41,340 nt of DNA from a virus, in the IMG/VR virus record IMGVR_UViG_3300044701_000737, positions 1 through 41,340 of that record. The stretch is one strand, 5' to 3'. Positions within the stretch are counted from its first letter, which is position 1. Every line of letters begins with the position of its first letter. Below are positions 29,403-38,915 of this stretch, one piece after another. The notes beneath the pieces are model-generated. The model saw nothing but the letters and a program-made list of their open reading frames with translations, was not told the origin of the DNA and searched no databases. Made by a program: the position numbers and the translations under genes.

Positions 29403-32400
29403 CTATCGTGCGTTAGCGTATTTAAAGGGGTTTTCGGCAAATGCCATGTAGATGTATGTGTTACTACCAGTATTTATTGTTGTATATGTTTCTCTTAATT
29501 TAAATCCGTTAGATAAAAAATCACATATAACTGTATTTAATTCTTGGTCAGGTTGACTGGGTTGTAAAAAATTACCAACAACATTATATGTTTGGGTTGA
29601 TGTATCCATCAAAATCCATGCGTCACTACCCGCACCTCTATGTTTTAATATTATAAATCTTGGTCTAAATCCTGTGTATACAAAAGTGCCATTTGTAGAA
29701 CCATTACCTAGGTATGAGCCAAATGCACTATAGCCAGCGACTTGTGCAAAGCAGTAAGCTACATAAGTTCCACCGCTTGCATTTAATAATGATGAATCTG
29801 CAGCGATAGTTAGTGTAGAACTTGATGGAGATATAAAGGTGCTACCATAATTTGCTTCACCAGTATTTACATCAAAAAACAAATAGTAAGAAGTGCTAGT
29901 CAATCCTGTGTGATAAGTTGCCCAATTAGCTGAAGCATTTCTGCGTTTAATTATTACCATGCTAGGTGCTGTTGCTATACCACCGACTTGACATCCATGC
30001 CCAACAGTTGTTGTTCCTGTACCGCCTGTGCCTGTATAAGTAACAATACTAAACCCAGCAGTTGTATTAGCACTTACTGTAGATGTAATAGCGCCTGCTG
30101 TGTTGGATACTGTTGAGCCTGAATTAGCGTTCCATGCCCACGCTACAAAGTTATAGGAAGAATTAGAAGCGTAAGAACTATTGAAAGGTATTGTTAGTCC
30201 TGTGCTACTGAATGTAGAAGATGGTGAAACTGCTGCATCAGGGTCAGGTTCATCTGTAAGCAAATACACACCGCCACCACGAACCGAATCTTGCACAAAA
30301 TTACTAAATGCCGCAGTCCTGTTTTTCATCCAAGCAAAATCAGGATAAAAGCCAGTTGTAATTACTGTTCCAGCACCTGCTCCAGCATAAGTTACAGCAT
30401 TAAAATACTTATTTGCTGTTGTTGCTGGTGTAGCACCAATTGCAGGAGTGGTTAAGTTAAATGTGTTTAGTGCTTTAAAGTCTGTTGGTGGGGTGTAGGC
30501 GAATGGTCTTTGACCGAAGTTGGCGTTAATTGTATTAGTTCCAGCAGAACAAAAATCTGCGTTGTATTCGCCAGCAACAATACTTTTAGCACCTTGAGAA
30601 ACATTGTTCTTATAAAATGTAATTTGATTAGTATCTAAATCAAGCGCTACTCCAATTACATCCCCACTACCAAATGTTGCCCCGTAGGAAACACTTGAAA
30701 TTCCAGTATAAAAATTTCCATTACCACCATAATAATGATAGCCTTGCGAAATTGAACTATTGCTTGGTGTTGCTGTTGATAAAATAATTCCTGGTGCAGC
30801 TAAATAGGAATCTTGAGTTTGCTCCCAATACCATTTACCACTTGATACAGCTATCGTATTTGGCTGTTCGCCACCATTTGCGTCCCAAACAACAGTTAAA
30901 TTACCATTGCTTATAGTTGAAGTTGATGGTTTTTTAAGTGGATTCAATACAGCATAATTAGCCGCAGTAGCACTTGTCAGCGTAGGCACATCGGTCATGA
31001 TGTCTAGGGTAGAACCAGCCAGTAAGCCGATGTTGTTGTTTGTCCAGTTGTTCCCATTGGGACTGTAGTCCTTGGACTGATTTGCCAGCATGGTAAATGG
31101 ATACGCTTGGCTAGTTGTTACCGAGTTAGTATTAGTAATGCTAAACGCATTTGTGCTGTTATCTACAATAGTAGCGTTTTGCAGTGTCAACAAGGATGTA
31201 CCACTAATCGCAGTTAAGTTTGCTGTTGGTGGGATAAAGTTGCTTGTGTAAACCGCAGTACCTTTAACAATGCGGACATTGCTCATTGCGCCAGCAAAAA
31301 CAAGCCCTGTTGAAGTTCCGTAGCCGTTAATTTGAACATTCTCTGTTGAAGAGTTAAGAGAAACACCAGTGACACTTACTGTTCCTTGCGAAACTCCATT
31401 TAAGTAACAAGAGAGATTGTTTCCATTGCGAACCGCTGCAACATGAAGCCATTGACCACTTGAAACTATTGTTGTGCCAACTACTTCATAGCCTGTACCG
31501 CCACTAGCCACAAGAATTCTTAAAAAGTTAGATGCGTTTCTTTCAAAGTAAAAACTACCACTAGAATTAAGACCTGAACTATTAATTTGACCAATAATAG
31601 CCGCACGACCAGAGGCATTAAAGTAAACCCACGACTCGATAGTAAAGTCACCACTGCCCATATTAAACGCTGCGTTTTGAGCAATCGTTAAATACTGGCT
31701 AGAGCCATTAAATGACCCGTAGAAAGATGAACTACCTGTAAACGGCAAATAAAATCCATTAGTACCATAGCTACCACCGTAGCGGATAGGTTGCCAGACA
31801 CCGAGTCCGTTAAATGTACCGAAGCTGTTTGGTGTTAGGGCTTGACCGTCAATAGAATTAACTTCAGCTAGTTCGCCATCAAAGTAACCAAATGCTGACC
31901 CAGCGGTGTTATAACTAACACCAACGCCAGTTGATGCAGACGCTTGATTAAATGAAATACCAGCGTTTTGTGATAAATTATTCGATGATGTACCAAATGA
32001 TGTTACCTGTGAACCATTTACATATAAAGCAAAACCTGTTGTAGAAGTTGTATTATCTACTGATACAACAATATGATACCAAGCCGCTGGGTCACGATAA
32101 ACCGCAGAAGTTTGATAATCTATATATGTCGAATTTACGTCATTAGAAATGTAAACACGGAAAGTGTCATTAGCCATAAAGTAAAGCTGAGTCACCCATT
32201 GCGAACTCTTGTAAGAGCCAGCTATTGCAGCGTTACTTCCTAATGTGCCTCGTTTCACCCATGCACTAAATGTCCACTTATTAGTAGAGCCAGAGACAGT
32301 TGGTGTGCGTGTCAGTGAAGCAGATGCGCTTGAACGGAAACGCAATGAGTTGGTTGTTAATACGATTGGGGTTAGGTATCCGCTTGATGTGAATGTGTGG

Positions 32401-34052
32401 ATTACATTACCGCCAGCTACAGTAACTGTACCGCCAGCCATTTGCTGAGTAGAGCCTGGGTAAGAGATGATTACTACACCGCTACCGCCAGAGCCAGAAA
32501 AATCTGGAAACGCTCCACCGCCACCACCGCCTCCGCCTCTGTTTGCTGAACCACTGCTTCCAATAACATTGTAATCAGCACCAGCGCCTCCTCCATCAGT
32601 AGCTGTTCCACCAGAGGTTGTATATCCACTACCACCACCTCCGCCAGCGTATCCAATAGAAGAACCAGTAATGGCAACAGTTACACCAGCGCCACCATTA
32701 CCACCAGTATTTTGTCCAGCAGTTCTACTTTGTCCTACTGCTCCAGCGCCACCACCGCCACCACCAGCATATCCATTTACGCCATCATATCCAGCACCTG
32801 TACCGCCAGCAAATCCTTGATTTGCAGTTCCGCTACCACCAGCCGCACCAGTTCCAGAATTAGAACCACCACCGCCACCAGAACCACCAGATGCTCCTGC
32901 TGTATTTATTAAACCAGAACGACCACCACCAGTAGATGTAATGGATAAAAATGCAGAGTTGCTACCAGAATTTGCTTGTGACACAGTATATTGAGCGCCT
33001 ACACCGCCAGCACCAACAGTAACTAAATAAATGGAGTTTGTGTCAATGGTTAATGTGGACTCTAAACTACCGCCACCACCAGTATTGGTGACTGATGACC
33101 TTAAACCACCAGCTCCACCACCGCCACCATATGCACCACCGCCACCACCGCCACCAGCAACAACTAAGAAGTTTGCTGTCAACGAGGACAATGGGCTAAG
33201 AGTGCCAGATGTAGTAAATGTATGAATTGTGTTGCCACCGCTTGAGGTAACGACACCGCCACCGAATTGTTGTGCGCCTACATAGGAGATGATGACTACG
33301 CCTGAGCCACCTTGACCGCCATCTCTTGTTCCATTTTGACCACCACCGCCACCGCCACCGCCTGTGTTTGCAGTTCCATTCAATCCTACAGTTGATGAAG
33401 AACCACCACCACCATCTGTAGCAGTTCCACCAGTTCCTAATACATTTGAATAACCACCAGCACCACCACCAGCACGACCAGTTGCAGTTCCATTTATTGA
33501 CGAAGAAACACCAGCACCGCCATTTCCAATAGTTCCTGACGAGCCAGCGCCACCTACTGCACCAGCGCCACCGCCTCCTCCTGGTCTATCTCCAGCCGAA
33601 GAAGAACCGCCAGCAAAACCTTGATTTGCATTTCCAGTTCCACCAGTAGTGTTACCACCAGCACCGCCACCTGAACCGCCATTGTTTGCTGGATTACCAG
33701 TATTGCTTCCTCCACCACCGCCACCTGTAGAAGTTATTGTGGAAAAAACTGAATTTGTGCCATTAACTCCATTGGCAGTATTGTCTACCGCACCTGCGCC
33801 ACCAGCACCAACAGTTACTGTGTAGCTATCTGTTAAAGATAAATTTAATTTTCCTTCTGCTGATGCGCCACCACCTGATGATTCTCCTGTAACCGAACAT
33901 CTATAACCACCAGCACCGCCACCACCAGCTACATCATTACCGCCACCTCCACCACCAGCAATTACAAGGAAGTCAACAGTAACGGCAGCCGCACCCGTTG
34001 TCCATCCGAAGGCTGCTAGGGCTGCTGCACCAATTTTAGATAAGCGTGGCAT
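29403..34052 (-). CDS. Giant tail fibre/adhesin: duplicated Gly-rich modules, LamG and SPRY domains
   Basis: 1549 residues. A signal-like start (SKIGAAALAAFGWTTGAAAV) is followed by two copies of a Gly-rich module (about 27-285 and 293-565), each opening FLV(I/V)AGGGGGG and closing GNxIHTFTxSGxL. Then come two LamG/concanavalin-like domains (about 567-760, with KWTFSAWVKRGTLGSNAAI; about 790-980, with GSGDFTIESWVYFNASG). A SPRY-like domain (about 1060-1220, GKWYWEQ and ITFYKNN) and a C-terminal DUF7483-like region complete it. LamG and SPRY domains often bind sugars or proteins, so receptor binding is likely. The N-terminus may be recognised by other virion proteins rather than secreted. It is the longest gene in the window. 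Confidence 0.85.
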   Translation of the reverse strand: MPRLSKIGAAALAAFGWTTGAAAVTVDFLVIAGGGGGGNDVAGGGGAGGYRCSVTGESSGGGASAEGKLNLSLTDSYTVTVGAGGAGAVDNTANGVNGTNSVFSTITSTGGGGGGSNTGNPANNGGSGGGAGGNTTGGTGNANQGFAGGSSSAGDRPGGGGGAGAVGGAGSSGTIGNGGAGVSSSINGTATGRAGGGAGGYSNVLGTGGTATDGGGGSSSTVGLNGTANTGGGGGGGGQNGTRDGGQGGSGVVIISYVGAQQFGGGVVTSSGGNTIHTFTTSGTLSPLSSLTANFLVVAGGGGGGGAYGGGGGAGGLRSSVTNTGGGGSLESTLTIDTNSIYLVTVGAGGVGAQYTVSQANSGSNSAFLSITSTGGGRSGLINTAGASGGSGGGGGSNSGTGAAGGSGTANQGFAGGTGAGYDGVNGYAGGGGGGAGAVGQSRTAGQNTGGNGGAGVTVAITGSSIGYAGGGGGSGYTTSGGTATDGGGAGADYNVIGSSGSANRGGGGGGGGAFPDFSGSGGSGVVIISYPGSTQQMAGGTVTVAGGNVIHTFTSSGYLTPIVLTTNSLRFRSSASASLTRTPTVSGSTNKWTFSAWVKRGTLGSNAAIAGSYKSSQWVTQLYFMANDTFRVYISNDVNSTYIDYQTSAVYRDPAAWYHIVVSVDNTTSTTGFALYVNGSQVTSFGTSSNNLSQNAGISFNQASASTGVGVSYNTAGSAFGYFDGELAEVNSIDGQALTPNSFGTFNGLGVWQPIRYGGSYGTNGFYLPFTGSSSFYGSFNGSSQYLTIAQNAAFNMGSGDFTIESWVYFNASGRAAIIGQINSSGLNSSGSFYFERNASNFLRILVASGGTGYEVVGTTIVSSGQWLHVAAVRNGNNLSCYLNGVSQGTVSVTGVSLNSSTENVQINGYGTSTGLVFAGAMSNVRIVKGTAVYTSNFIPPTANLTAISGTSLLTLQNATIVDNSTNAFSITNTNSVTTSQAYPFTMLANQSKDYSPNGNNWTNNNIGLLAGSTLDIMTDVPTLTSATAANYAVLNPLKKPSTSTISNGNLTVVWDANGGEQPNTIAVSSGKWYWEQTQDSYLAAPGIILSTATPSNSSISQGYHYYGGNGNFYTGISSVSYGATFGSGDVIGVALDLDTNQITFYKNNVSQGAKSIVAGEYNADFCSAGTNTINANFGQRPFAYTPPTDFKALNTFNLTTPAIGATPATTANKYFNAVTYAGAGAGTVITTGFYPDFAWMKNRTAAFSNFVQDSVRGGGVYLLTDEPDPDAAVSPSSTFSSTGLTIPFNSSYASNSSYNFVAWAWNANSGSTVSNTAGAITSTVSANTTAGFSIVTYTGTGGTGTTTVGHGCQVGGIATAPSMVIIKRRNASANWATYHTGLTSTSYYLFFDVNTGEANYGSTFISPSSSTLTIAADSSLLNASGGTYVAYCFAQVAGYSAFGSYLGNGSTNGTFVYTGFRPRFIILKHRGAGSDAWILMDTSTQTYNVVGNFLQPSQPDQELNTVICDFLSNGFKLRETYTTINTGSNTYIYMAFAENPFKYANAR

Positions 34053-34063
34053 CTATAAAACCT

Positions 34064-34888
34064 TTAAGCAAATTTAGTTTGTGATGCGAGTACTGTAAAT
34101 GTAGCACTTCCTGTTTTGATGATGACATAAGTGTAGCTGTCAATTGAGTTTACGTTACCAGTAGTAGGTGCTGTTCCACCTTGCCATTTAGGTGTTACAG
34201 AAGAGCCATCAACCTGAACTGCGGAGTTGTAGTATGCGGTCGATCCGTTAGTAACTAAGAAAGTAACAGACAAAGACTCACCAGTAGACATAATGTCATT
34301 TAAAGCAGTTCCGCTAGAGCCTCTAAAATTGACTGTCCAGCTTCCTGACGCAGCGGTTGTGTAGTACAGGACTGACTGGGTCGTAACATCGTAAGGAATA
34401 GTGCCTGTTGCTGCCGTAGCTGAAACAGTAGCGGTCTCAAGAATATTGGAGGTTTTTAAGTCTGCATTAGAAGACGTACCAGCGAAGGTCTGTAGGGCTG
34501 TAAATGTGGTTGCTGTGCCAGGTGCTACATAGTCTGTACCTGCGGTAGCTGCTGTAAATGCAGAAGTGCCGTTACCTTTTAAGACACCAGTTAGAGTAGC
34601 TGCACCAGAACCACCGTTTGCAACGTTTAACGTGCCGGCTAATGTAACGGCGCCGCTTGTTGCAGAGTTAGGGGTAAAGCCTGTAGTTCCAGCGGAGAAG
34701 GTCGTTACTGGGGACGCTGTAGAACTTTGAGCTAATAATGTAACAACGCCAGAACTGTTTTCAAAGTACAGTTTACCATCAGCAATATTAATTGCTAATT
34801 CACCAGGAACCAGATCTGCAGCAATCGGCACAACAGAAGCCGTAGTGCTGTAATATAGCGATATGGGTGTATAGCCTGCTTGTGCCAT
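34064..34888 (-). CDS. Tail fibre-type protein, 274 aa
   Basis: The N-terminal phrase DLVPGELAINIADGKLYFEN (residues about 21-40) is a standard element at the start of many phage fibre proteins. The rest is Thr/Ser/Ala-rich beta structure (TLNVANGGSGAATLTGVLKG is another common fibre motif), and the C-terminus DSYTYVIIKTGSATFTVLAS looks like a compact tip domain. It probably joins the large fibres at 34926 and 29403 in the host-attachment apparatus. AAAGGA precedes the ATG. Confidence 0.8.
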   Translation of the reverse strand: MAQAGYTPISLYYSTTASVVPIAADLVPGELAINIADGKLYFENSSGVVTLLAQSSTASPVTTFSAGTTGFTPNSATSGAVTLAGTLNVANGGSGAATLTGVLKGNGTSAFTAATAGTDYVAPGTATTFTALQTFAGTSSNADLKTSNILETATVSATAATGTIPYDVTTQSVLYYTTAASGSWTVNFRGSSGTALNDIMSTGESLSVTFLVTNGSTAYYNSAVQVDGSSVTPKWQGGTAPTTGNVNSIDSYTYVIIKTGSATFTVLASQTKFA

Positions 34889-34908
34889 AATTAAAATCCT
34901 TTTACAAA

Positions 34909-34914
34909 ATTATA
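34909..34914 (-). promoter_or_regulatory. Possible -10 element before the 274-aa fibre gene
   Basis: TATAAT on the minus strand sits 21 bases before the fibre start in a 37-base gap. A GTTTAC lies upstream of it, but too close to serve as -35, and no good -35 is found at 16-18 bases. It could reset expression of the fibre genes, or be chance. Confidence 0.25.
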
Positions 34915-34925
34915 AGCCGTAAACA

Positions 34926-37484
34926 TTAAAAAGTGCCTCCGGCAACGCCATAAATTGTGCCTGTGCCACCATTAGCGATAGGCAGTATACCTGAAACTTG
35001 AGTCGTAAGATCAATAGTGCCACTGAGCGCTGAAGTCGGATAACCTGTACAATTAGTTAAAGTACCTGAAGATGGTGTTCCAAGAACTGGCGTAACTAGT
35101 GTTGGCGAAGTTGCAAATACTAATGCGCCTGACCCTGTCTCATCTGTTACAGCAGCTGCTAAGTTTGAAGAGCTTGGTGTTGCTAAGAATGTAGCTACAC
35201 CAGTGCCTAATCCTGTAATAGACCCAACAGCCGGGGTGACTGTTGTATTTCCAGCCAAAGTGAGTTGGCCTTGCGCATTAACCGTAAACGTACCAACTTG
35301 AGTCGAAGAGCCATACGCACCAGCGGCAACCGCAGTGTTGCTGATGCTGAACTGCGTGCCTGTTAGGGTTAAGCCAGTGCCAGCAGAGTAGATTTGCGTT
35401 GCAGAGATTTGGACAAACGTAATATTGGTTGTGCCAAATACGATGACGCCAGAAGTGTTGCAGGTGTAAGTCTCGCCCGCGCCAGTTGTGCCTTGCTGGA
35501 CAAAGAAAGTTGAACCCTCGCCCAGCGTTGTTGGGCTAACAAGTCCGTAAGTATCAGTGTCGGTCGAACGAGTCAGAATCCAGTTTGTCGAGCCAGAACC
35601 CACGTCTGTCACGACGTACACACCATTTTGAATTTGGTTTGTTTGCGCGTAAATCAACACGCGGTCGTTGACCGAAAGGGTGACGCCATCAATCACCAAA
35701 GCGGCTTGCGTGCCTGCGTTGGTCAGAGTTGCCCCAACACCGACTCCAGCCCCGCCCGGTTGGTTGTAGGTTGCATTCAGCGGAGTTGGAGACTCAACAC
35801 GAACTGGCGTATGGAAGTGAATACCAGAAGACACCAAGGTATCCACATACTGTTTGGTTGCTAAGTCAAGCGCCGCAACTGGGTTTTGGGTCACCGTCAC
35901 GCTGGTCAATCCAGCAGGGGTCAGTGACGTGCCACCCAAGGCAATAGTGGTCGTTCCCAAAACAATCGTACTGTTGGTCAACGATGAGTTGGCGATGTTT
36001 GACAACGTGTTATTAGCACCGTCAATTGTCTTGTTAGTAAGTGTCTGTGAGCCGGTTAGTGTAGCTACTGTGCTATCAATAGCAATCGTAACTGGTGTCG
36101 AGCCATTGTAGCTTGTACCGGATAACCCAGTCCCTATAGTCAAAGCATTAGATGCTGTAGCTGTTACTGTAATTGACCCGCCTAAGCTAACACTAGAACC
36201 GTTAATAGTAATAGCACTGTTTGTTAGTGAAGCATTATCAATATTGCTTAAAGTATTAGTAGAACCACTAATAGAAACACCAGCTAAAGTGGTAATCGTT
36301 CCACCTAAAGAAACAGATGTTGAGCCAATCGTAATTGCACTATTTGTCAATGAAGCATTAGCAATATTACTTAAAGTGTTAGTAGACCCGCTAATTGTCT
36401 TATTAGTTAATGTCTGTGTACCAGTCAATGTAACAACAGTGTTATCAATTGATATCGTACCTGTTGAAGTAATTGGACCACCTGTTAACCCTGTGCCTGT
36501 AGCAACTGATGTTACACCTGAACCGGCTGCAAATGATGTCCAAGAAGCTACTGAATAACCTTCAAATAACCCTGTATCTGTATTATAGCGAATCATTCCA
36601 GAAGCTGGAGAAGCTGTTCTATCCGCAGTTCCGCCTTTTGGAAGAACCATTGCCGATAAACCTGGAATAATAGGATTGCTAACAATACTAATTACAGGAG
36701 TAGTTGCACCATTTGCAACAGCAATTTGATTTGCAGTACCTGACACAAAAGTAACAGAACCATCACCTAGACCAAAGTTTTGCCAGCCTGCAGTAGCATA
36801 ACCTTCATATCGATCTGTTGTACTGTTATATCGAATATCGCCAACTACAGGTAGTACAGGGCGATCTCCTGTTGCGCCTGAAGGAATTTGAACAGATTCA
36901 ATACCAGGAAGTACAGGATTGTTAGCAATACTAAATGTTGGATTGCTCCCACCATTTGGGTTGGCAATATCAATTTGATCACTTGTTCCTGTTAGTGTAA
37001 CATTCTGGAAAAATGAACCGCCCACTAAGCTAACCATGCCGCTACCAGTTAATGTGGCAACAGATAAAGCTAATCCTGTTAAAGATATTGTTGGATCACC
37101 ACTAACTCCTGATCCATTAGCAATACTTAATCCGGCAGTCCCAATTGCAATTGATCTATTAGTAACAGTATTAACACCTGTTTTAGCGATGATACCTGCA
37201 GAAGCATTTTCTAAACTAGCAGAAGTGCCGTTTAGAAAGAAGCTATATAACCCTTGAGCGCCGCCGTCTGAAGTACCAATGCCTAATCCACCACCGATAA
37301 ATCGACTATTTGGTAGTGATGCTTGTGCACCGACAGTTAAGAATGTTTGTGTCTGTACTGGACTATTAGTAATTGCACTAACAGTAGTCTGTACTGTTTG
37401 CCCATTTTGCACAACAGGAATAAGTTCAGTGCCTGTAATTGCACTAGGGGCTGCAGGTAATTGTGAAATTCGTATATTTGCCAT
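34926..37484 (-). CDS. Large tail fibre with internal repeats, 852 aa
   Basis: The start ANIRISQLPAAPSAITGTEL is typical of a fibre family found in podoviruses of aquatic bacteria, with P..A..GTELIPVVQNG as virion-anchor signature. The body contains repeated NTLSNI(A/D)N(A/S)SLTNS units, each with a SLGG strand (three copies, DNA about 35930-36410), and QTLTNKTI elements. The C-terminus LPIANGGTGTIYGVAGGTF matches the usual GGTG tail. A stretch near 35400-35950 has much higher GC than the repeats, suggesting a swapped segment. It is a major host-attachment fibre candidate. Confidence 0.85.
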   Translation of the reverse strand: MANIRISQLPAAPSAITGTELIPVVQNGQTVQTTVSAITNSPVQTQTFLTVGAQASLPNSRFIGGGLGIGTSDGGAQGLYSFFLNGTSASLENASAGIIAKTGVNTVTNRSIAIGTAGLSIANGSGVSGDPTISLTGLALSVATLTGSGMVSLVGGSFFQNVTLTGTSDQIDIANPNGGSNPTFSIANNPVLPGIESVQIPSGATGDRPVLPVVGDIRYNSTTDRYEGYATAGWQNFGLGDGSVTFVSGTANQIAVANGATTPVISIVSNPIIPGLSAMVLPKGGTADRTASPASGMIRYNTDTGLFEGYSVASWTSFAAGSGVTSVATGTGLTGGPITSTGTISIDNTVVTLTGTQTLTNKTISGSTNTLSNIANASLTNSAITIGSTSVSLGGTITTLAGVSISGSTNTLSNIDNASLTNSAITINGSSVSLGGSITVTATASNALTIGTGLSGTSYNGSTPVTIAIDSTVATLTGSQTLTNKTIDGANNTLSNIANSSLTNSTIVLGTTTIALGGTSLTPAGLTSVTVTQNPVAALDLATKQYVDTLVSSGIHFHTPVRVESPTPLNATYNQPGGAGVGVGATLTNAGTQAALVIDGVTLSVNDRVLIYAQTNQIQNGVYVVTDVGSGSTNWILTRSTDTDTYGLVSPTTLGEGSTFFVQQGTTGAGETYTCNTSGVIVFGTTNITFVQISATQIYSAGTGLTLTGTQFSISNTAVAAGAYGSSTQVGTFTVNAQGQLTLAGNTTVTPAVGSITGLGTGVATFLATPSSSNLAAAVTDETGSGALVFATSPTLVTPVLGTPSSGTLTNCTGYPTSALSGTIDLTTQVSGILPIANGGTGTIYGVAGGTF
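35930..36410 (-). repeat. Three diverged repeats inside the 852-aa fibre gene
   Basis: Three translated units of about 45-70 residues share NTLSNI(A/D)N(A/S)SLTNS and a following SLGG or ALGG strand. The first two are close copies (adjacent) and the third is more diverged and preceded by TLTNKTI. Boundaries are approximate. Such repeats can change fibre length by recombination. Confidence 0.6.
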
Positions 37485-37485
37485 A

Positions 37486-37857
37486 TTAGGGGCTCAAATT
37501 ATCCAAGTTTCCGTCAAGATCGTCTTGTGCTGTTTCAGGCGCAATACCTGCTTCACCTGCTGTTGTACCAGTAACAGTTTGGTTCGGGTCTTGCACAACA
37601 TTCGGATCAGTTGTAATTGCATCTTGATTTTCAGCAACATCAGCATCAGGCCTCGGAAAACGTATTGATATTTTTTCTGGCTGTCTTGCCGGCAACCGAT
37701 AAGGATCTCGTTCATCATTGCAACCAAAGTTGCAAACTCTTAAACCGGATAAATTTCTATCTGTCCCTATTTCATCATAGGCACGTTTCATTTTACACCG
37801 ATCACAGATAGCGATCGATAAAACTGTATTCCCTCTAGTGTCTAACCATATGCTCAT
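37486..37857 (-). CDS. Structural protein with zinc-type CxxC...CxxxC motif, 123 aa
   Basis: Four cysteines are placed as C18-x-x-C21 and C42-x-x-x-C46 (ICDRCKMKRAY, LRVCNFGCNDERDPYRLPAR), likely binding one zinc. The phrase DPYRLPARQPEKISIRFPRP is characteristic of a small protein adjoining the adaptor and fibre genes in many podovirus-like genomes. The C-terminus is acidic and disordered. It may stabilise the tail-head joint or chaperone assembly; the exact role is unknown. It sits between the 352-residue adaptor and the big fibre. Confidence 0.75.
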   Translation of the reverse strand: MSIWLDTRGNTVLSIAICDRCKMKRAYDEIGTDRNLSGLRVCNFGCNDERDPYRLPARQPEKISIRFPRPDADVAENQDAITTDPNVVQDPNQTVTGTTAGEAGIAPETAQDDLDGNLDNLSP

Positions 37858-38912
37858 TTTGTGTATGGAGAAATGTTAGGCGCAAAGTAGATAGGCGACT
37901 TATCACGCTCTTCTTGCTCTGCTTGGTTCCAGTACTTCTCCCCTTGCTGCTCGCAGTACAGAATACGATCATTTGCAACATTGGGGAGTTCCATAGCCAT
38001 TTGATGAGCCAACATATTCTGAATGGCTAGATACCATCTCTGAGGTATCTCAATCTCGCCACTCAGCGCCCCGACGTCTTGAATTTGTCGATGACACCAC
38101 GCCACAATTTGCGGCTGAATTGTATTAGGGACTGGCCATAAGTACATAGCCGGCTGCGGAATGTTCCGATCAAACCAGTACTGAAGCGGCCGATTATTTG
38201 TAAAGTTTTTGTTAGGTAAGTTTGTATAGTCATCTCGATTTAACCTCGCAAGTGGTATTTCTATAGGTGCTGTGCCAAACACAACTTGATAAACGCCCAT
38301 ATTGGCACCGGCAGTTTGTAGTATTCTCCAAAATGGAGCAGTTGCAGATGGGTCTAAATCATAATAAATCCATGTTCCGGATTCCCAAGTGGTTGCTCCT
38401 GGGCTATAAACTGTGGTCCAAGTTGACCCGTCTTGTGAATACTGAAGCTGTACAGTTACAGAACCGCTAATTGCTGGCAAAATACCAATGGTTGCAACAT
38501 ACACAGGGTTGCCAGAACCATTATTAATGCCAATATATCCAGTATTATTAGATAGCTGACAGATGCTACTGCCGACCCCGTCAAAGGCATTCGATACAAC
38601 CCCTGAGGAGCTATTAGCCCCTGTAGTGACAGAAGTAACAGTTCTGTAGTTCGAATTAAGAACATCAACAGTACCGATTGGCAGATAGTAAATGTACTGA
38701 TCAGGCTTCATGCCGATCACATTCTTCACAATACACCAGTACTGAATGCCTCGATTGGCTAGATTTGACAGTAGATAGTACAGACTGGTCTTAGCAGATT
38801 GTACTTGTTCAACCGTTAGCTCTTCTGCAAGTTTACCTGCTCTTCTTGCACCATGGTCAATAAGAGTTTGAACTGATATAACGGTTTGCCCTACAGTTCC
38901 TGAAGTTGACAT
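37854..38912 (-). CDS. Adaptor-type virion protein with inserted discoidin-like domain, 352 aa
   Basis: The N- and C-terminal parts (QTLIDHGARRAGKLAEELT; YWFDRNIPQPAMYLWPVPNT; RWYLAIQNMLAHQMAMELP) resemble a family seen near head-tail adaptors, with the helix-strand pattern of gp4/gp11-like proteins. Residues about 98-213 interrupt it with a beta-rich segment (NAFDG, YSQDGSTWTTVY, FWRILQTA) resembling an F5/8 type C (discoidin) sugar-binding domain. The insertion could face outwards and bind glycans. It overlaps the zinc-motif gene by four bases. The inserted-domain call is by motif only. Confidence 0.65.
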   Translation of the reverse strand: MSTSGTVGQTVISVQTLIDHGARRAGKLAEELTVEQVQSAKTSLYYLLSNLANRGIQYWCIVKNVIGMKPDQYIYYLPIGTVDVLNSNYRTVTSVTTGANSSSGVVSNAFDGVGSSICQLSNNTGYIGINNGSGNPVYVATIGILPAISGSVTVQLQYSQDGSTWTTVYSPGATTWESGTWIYYDLDPSATAPFWRILQTAGANMGVYQVVFGTAPIEIPLARLNRDDYTNLPNKNFTNNRPLQYWFDRNIPQPAMYLWPVPNTIQPQIVAWCHRQIQDVGALSGEIEIPQRWYLAIQNMLAHQMAMELPNVANDRILYCEQQGEKYWNQAEQEERDKSPIYFAPNISPYTK

Positions 38913-38915
38913 AGA

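Noticed and set aside
32460-34000. CCACC/GCC trinucleotide runs as a CRISPR or satellite repeat
   Set aside because: They encode the Gly-rich modules of the giant fibre in frame; the repetition follows from Gly codons.
36244-36558. 104-residue + strand ORF in the 852-aa fibre region
   Set aside because: Val/Leu/Pro-rich shadow of the Thr/Ser-rich fibre on the other strand; low complexity and no start signal.
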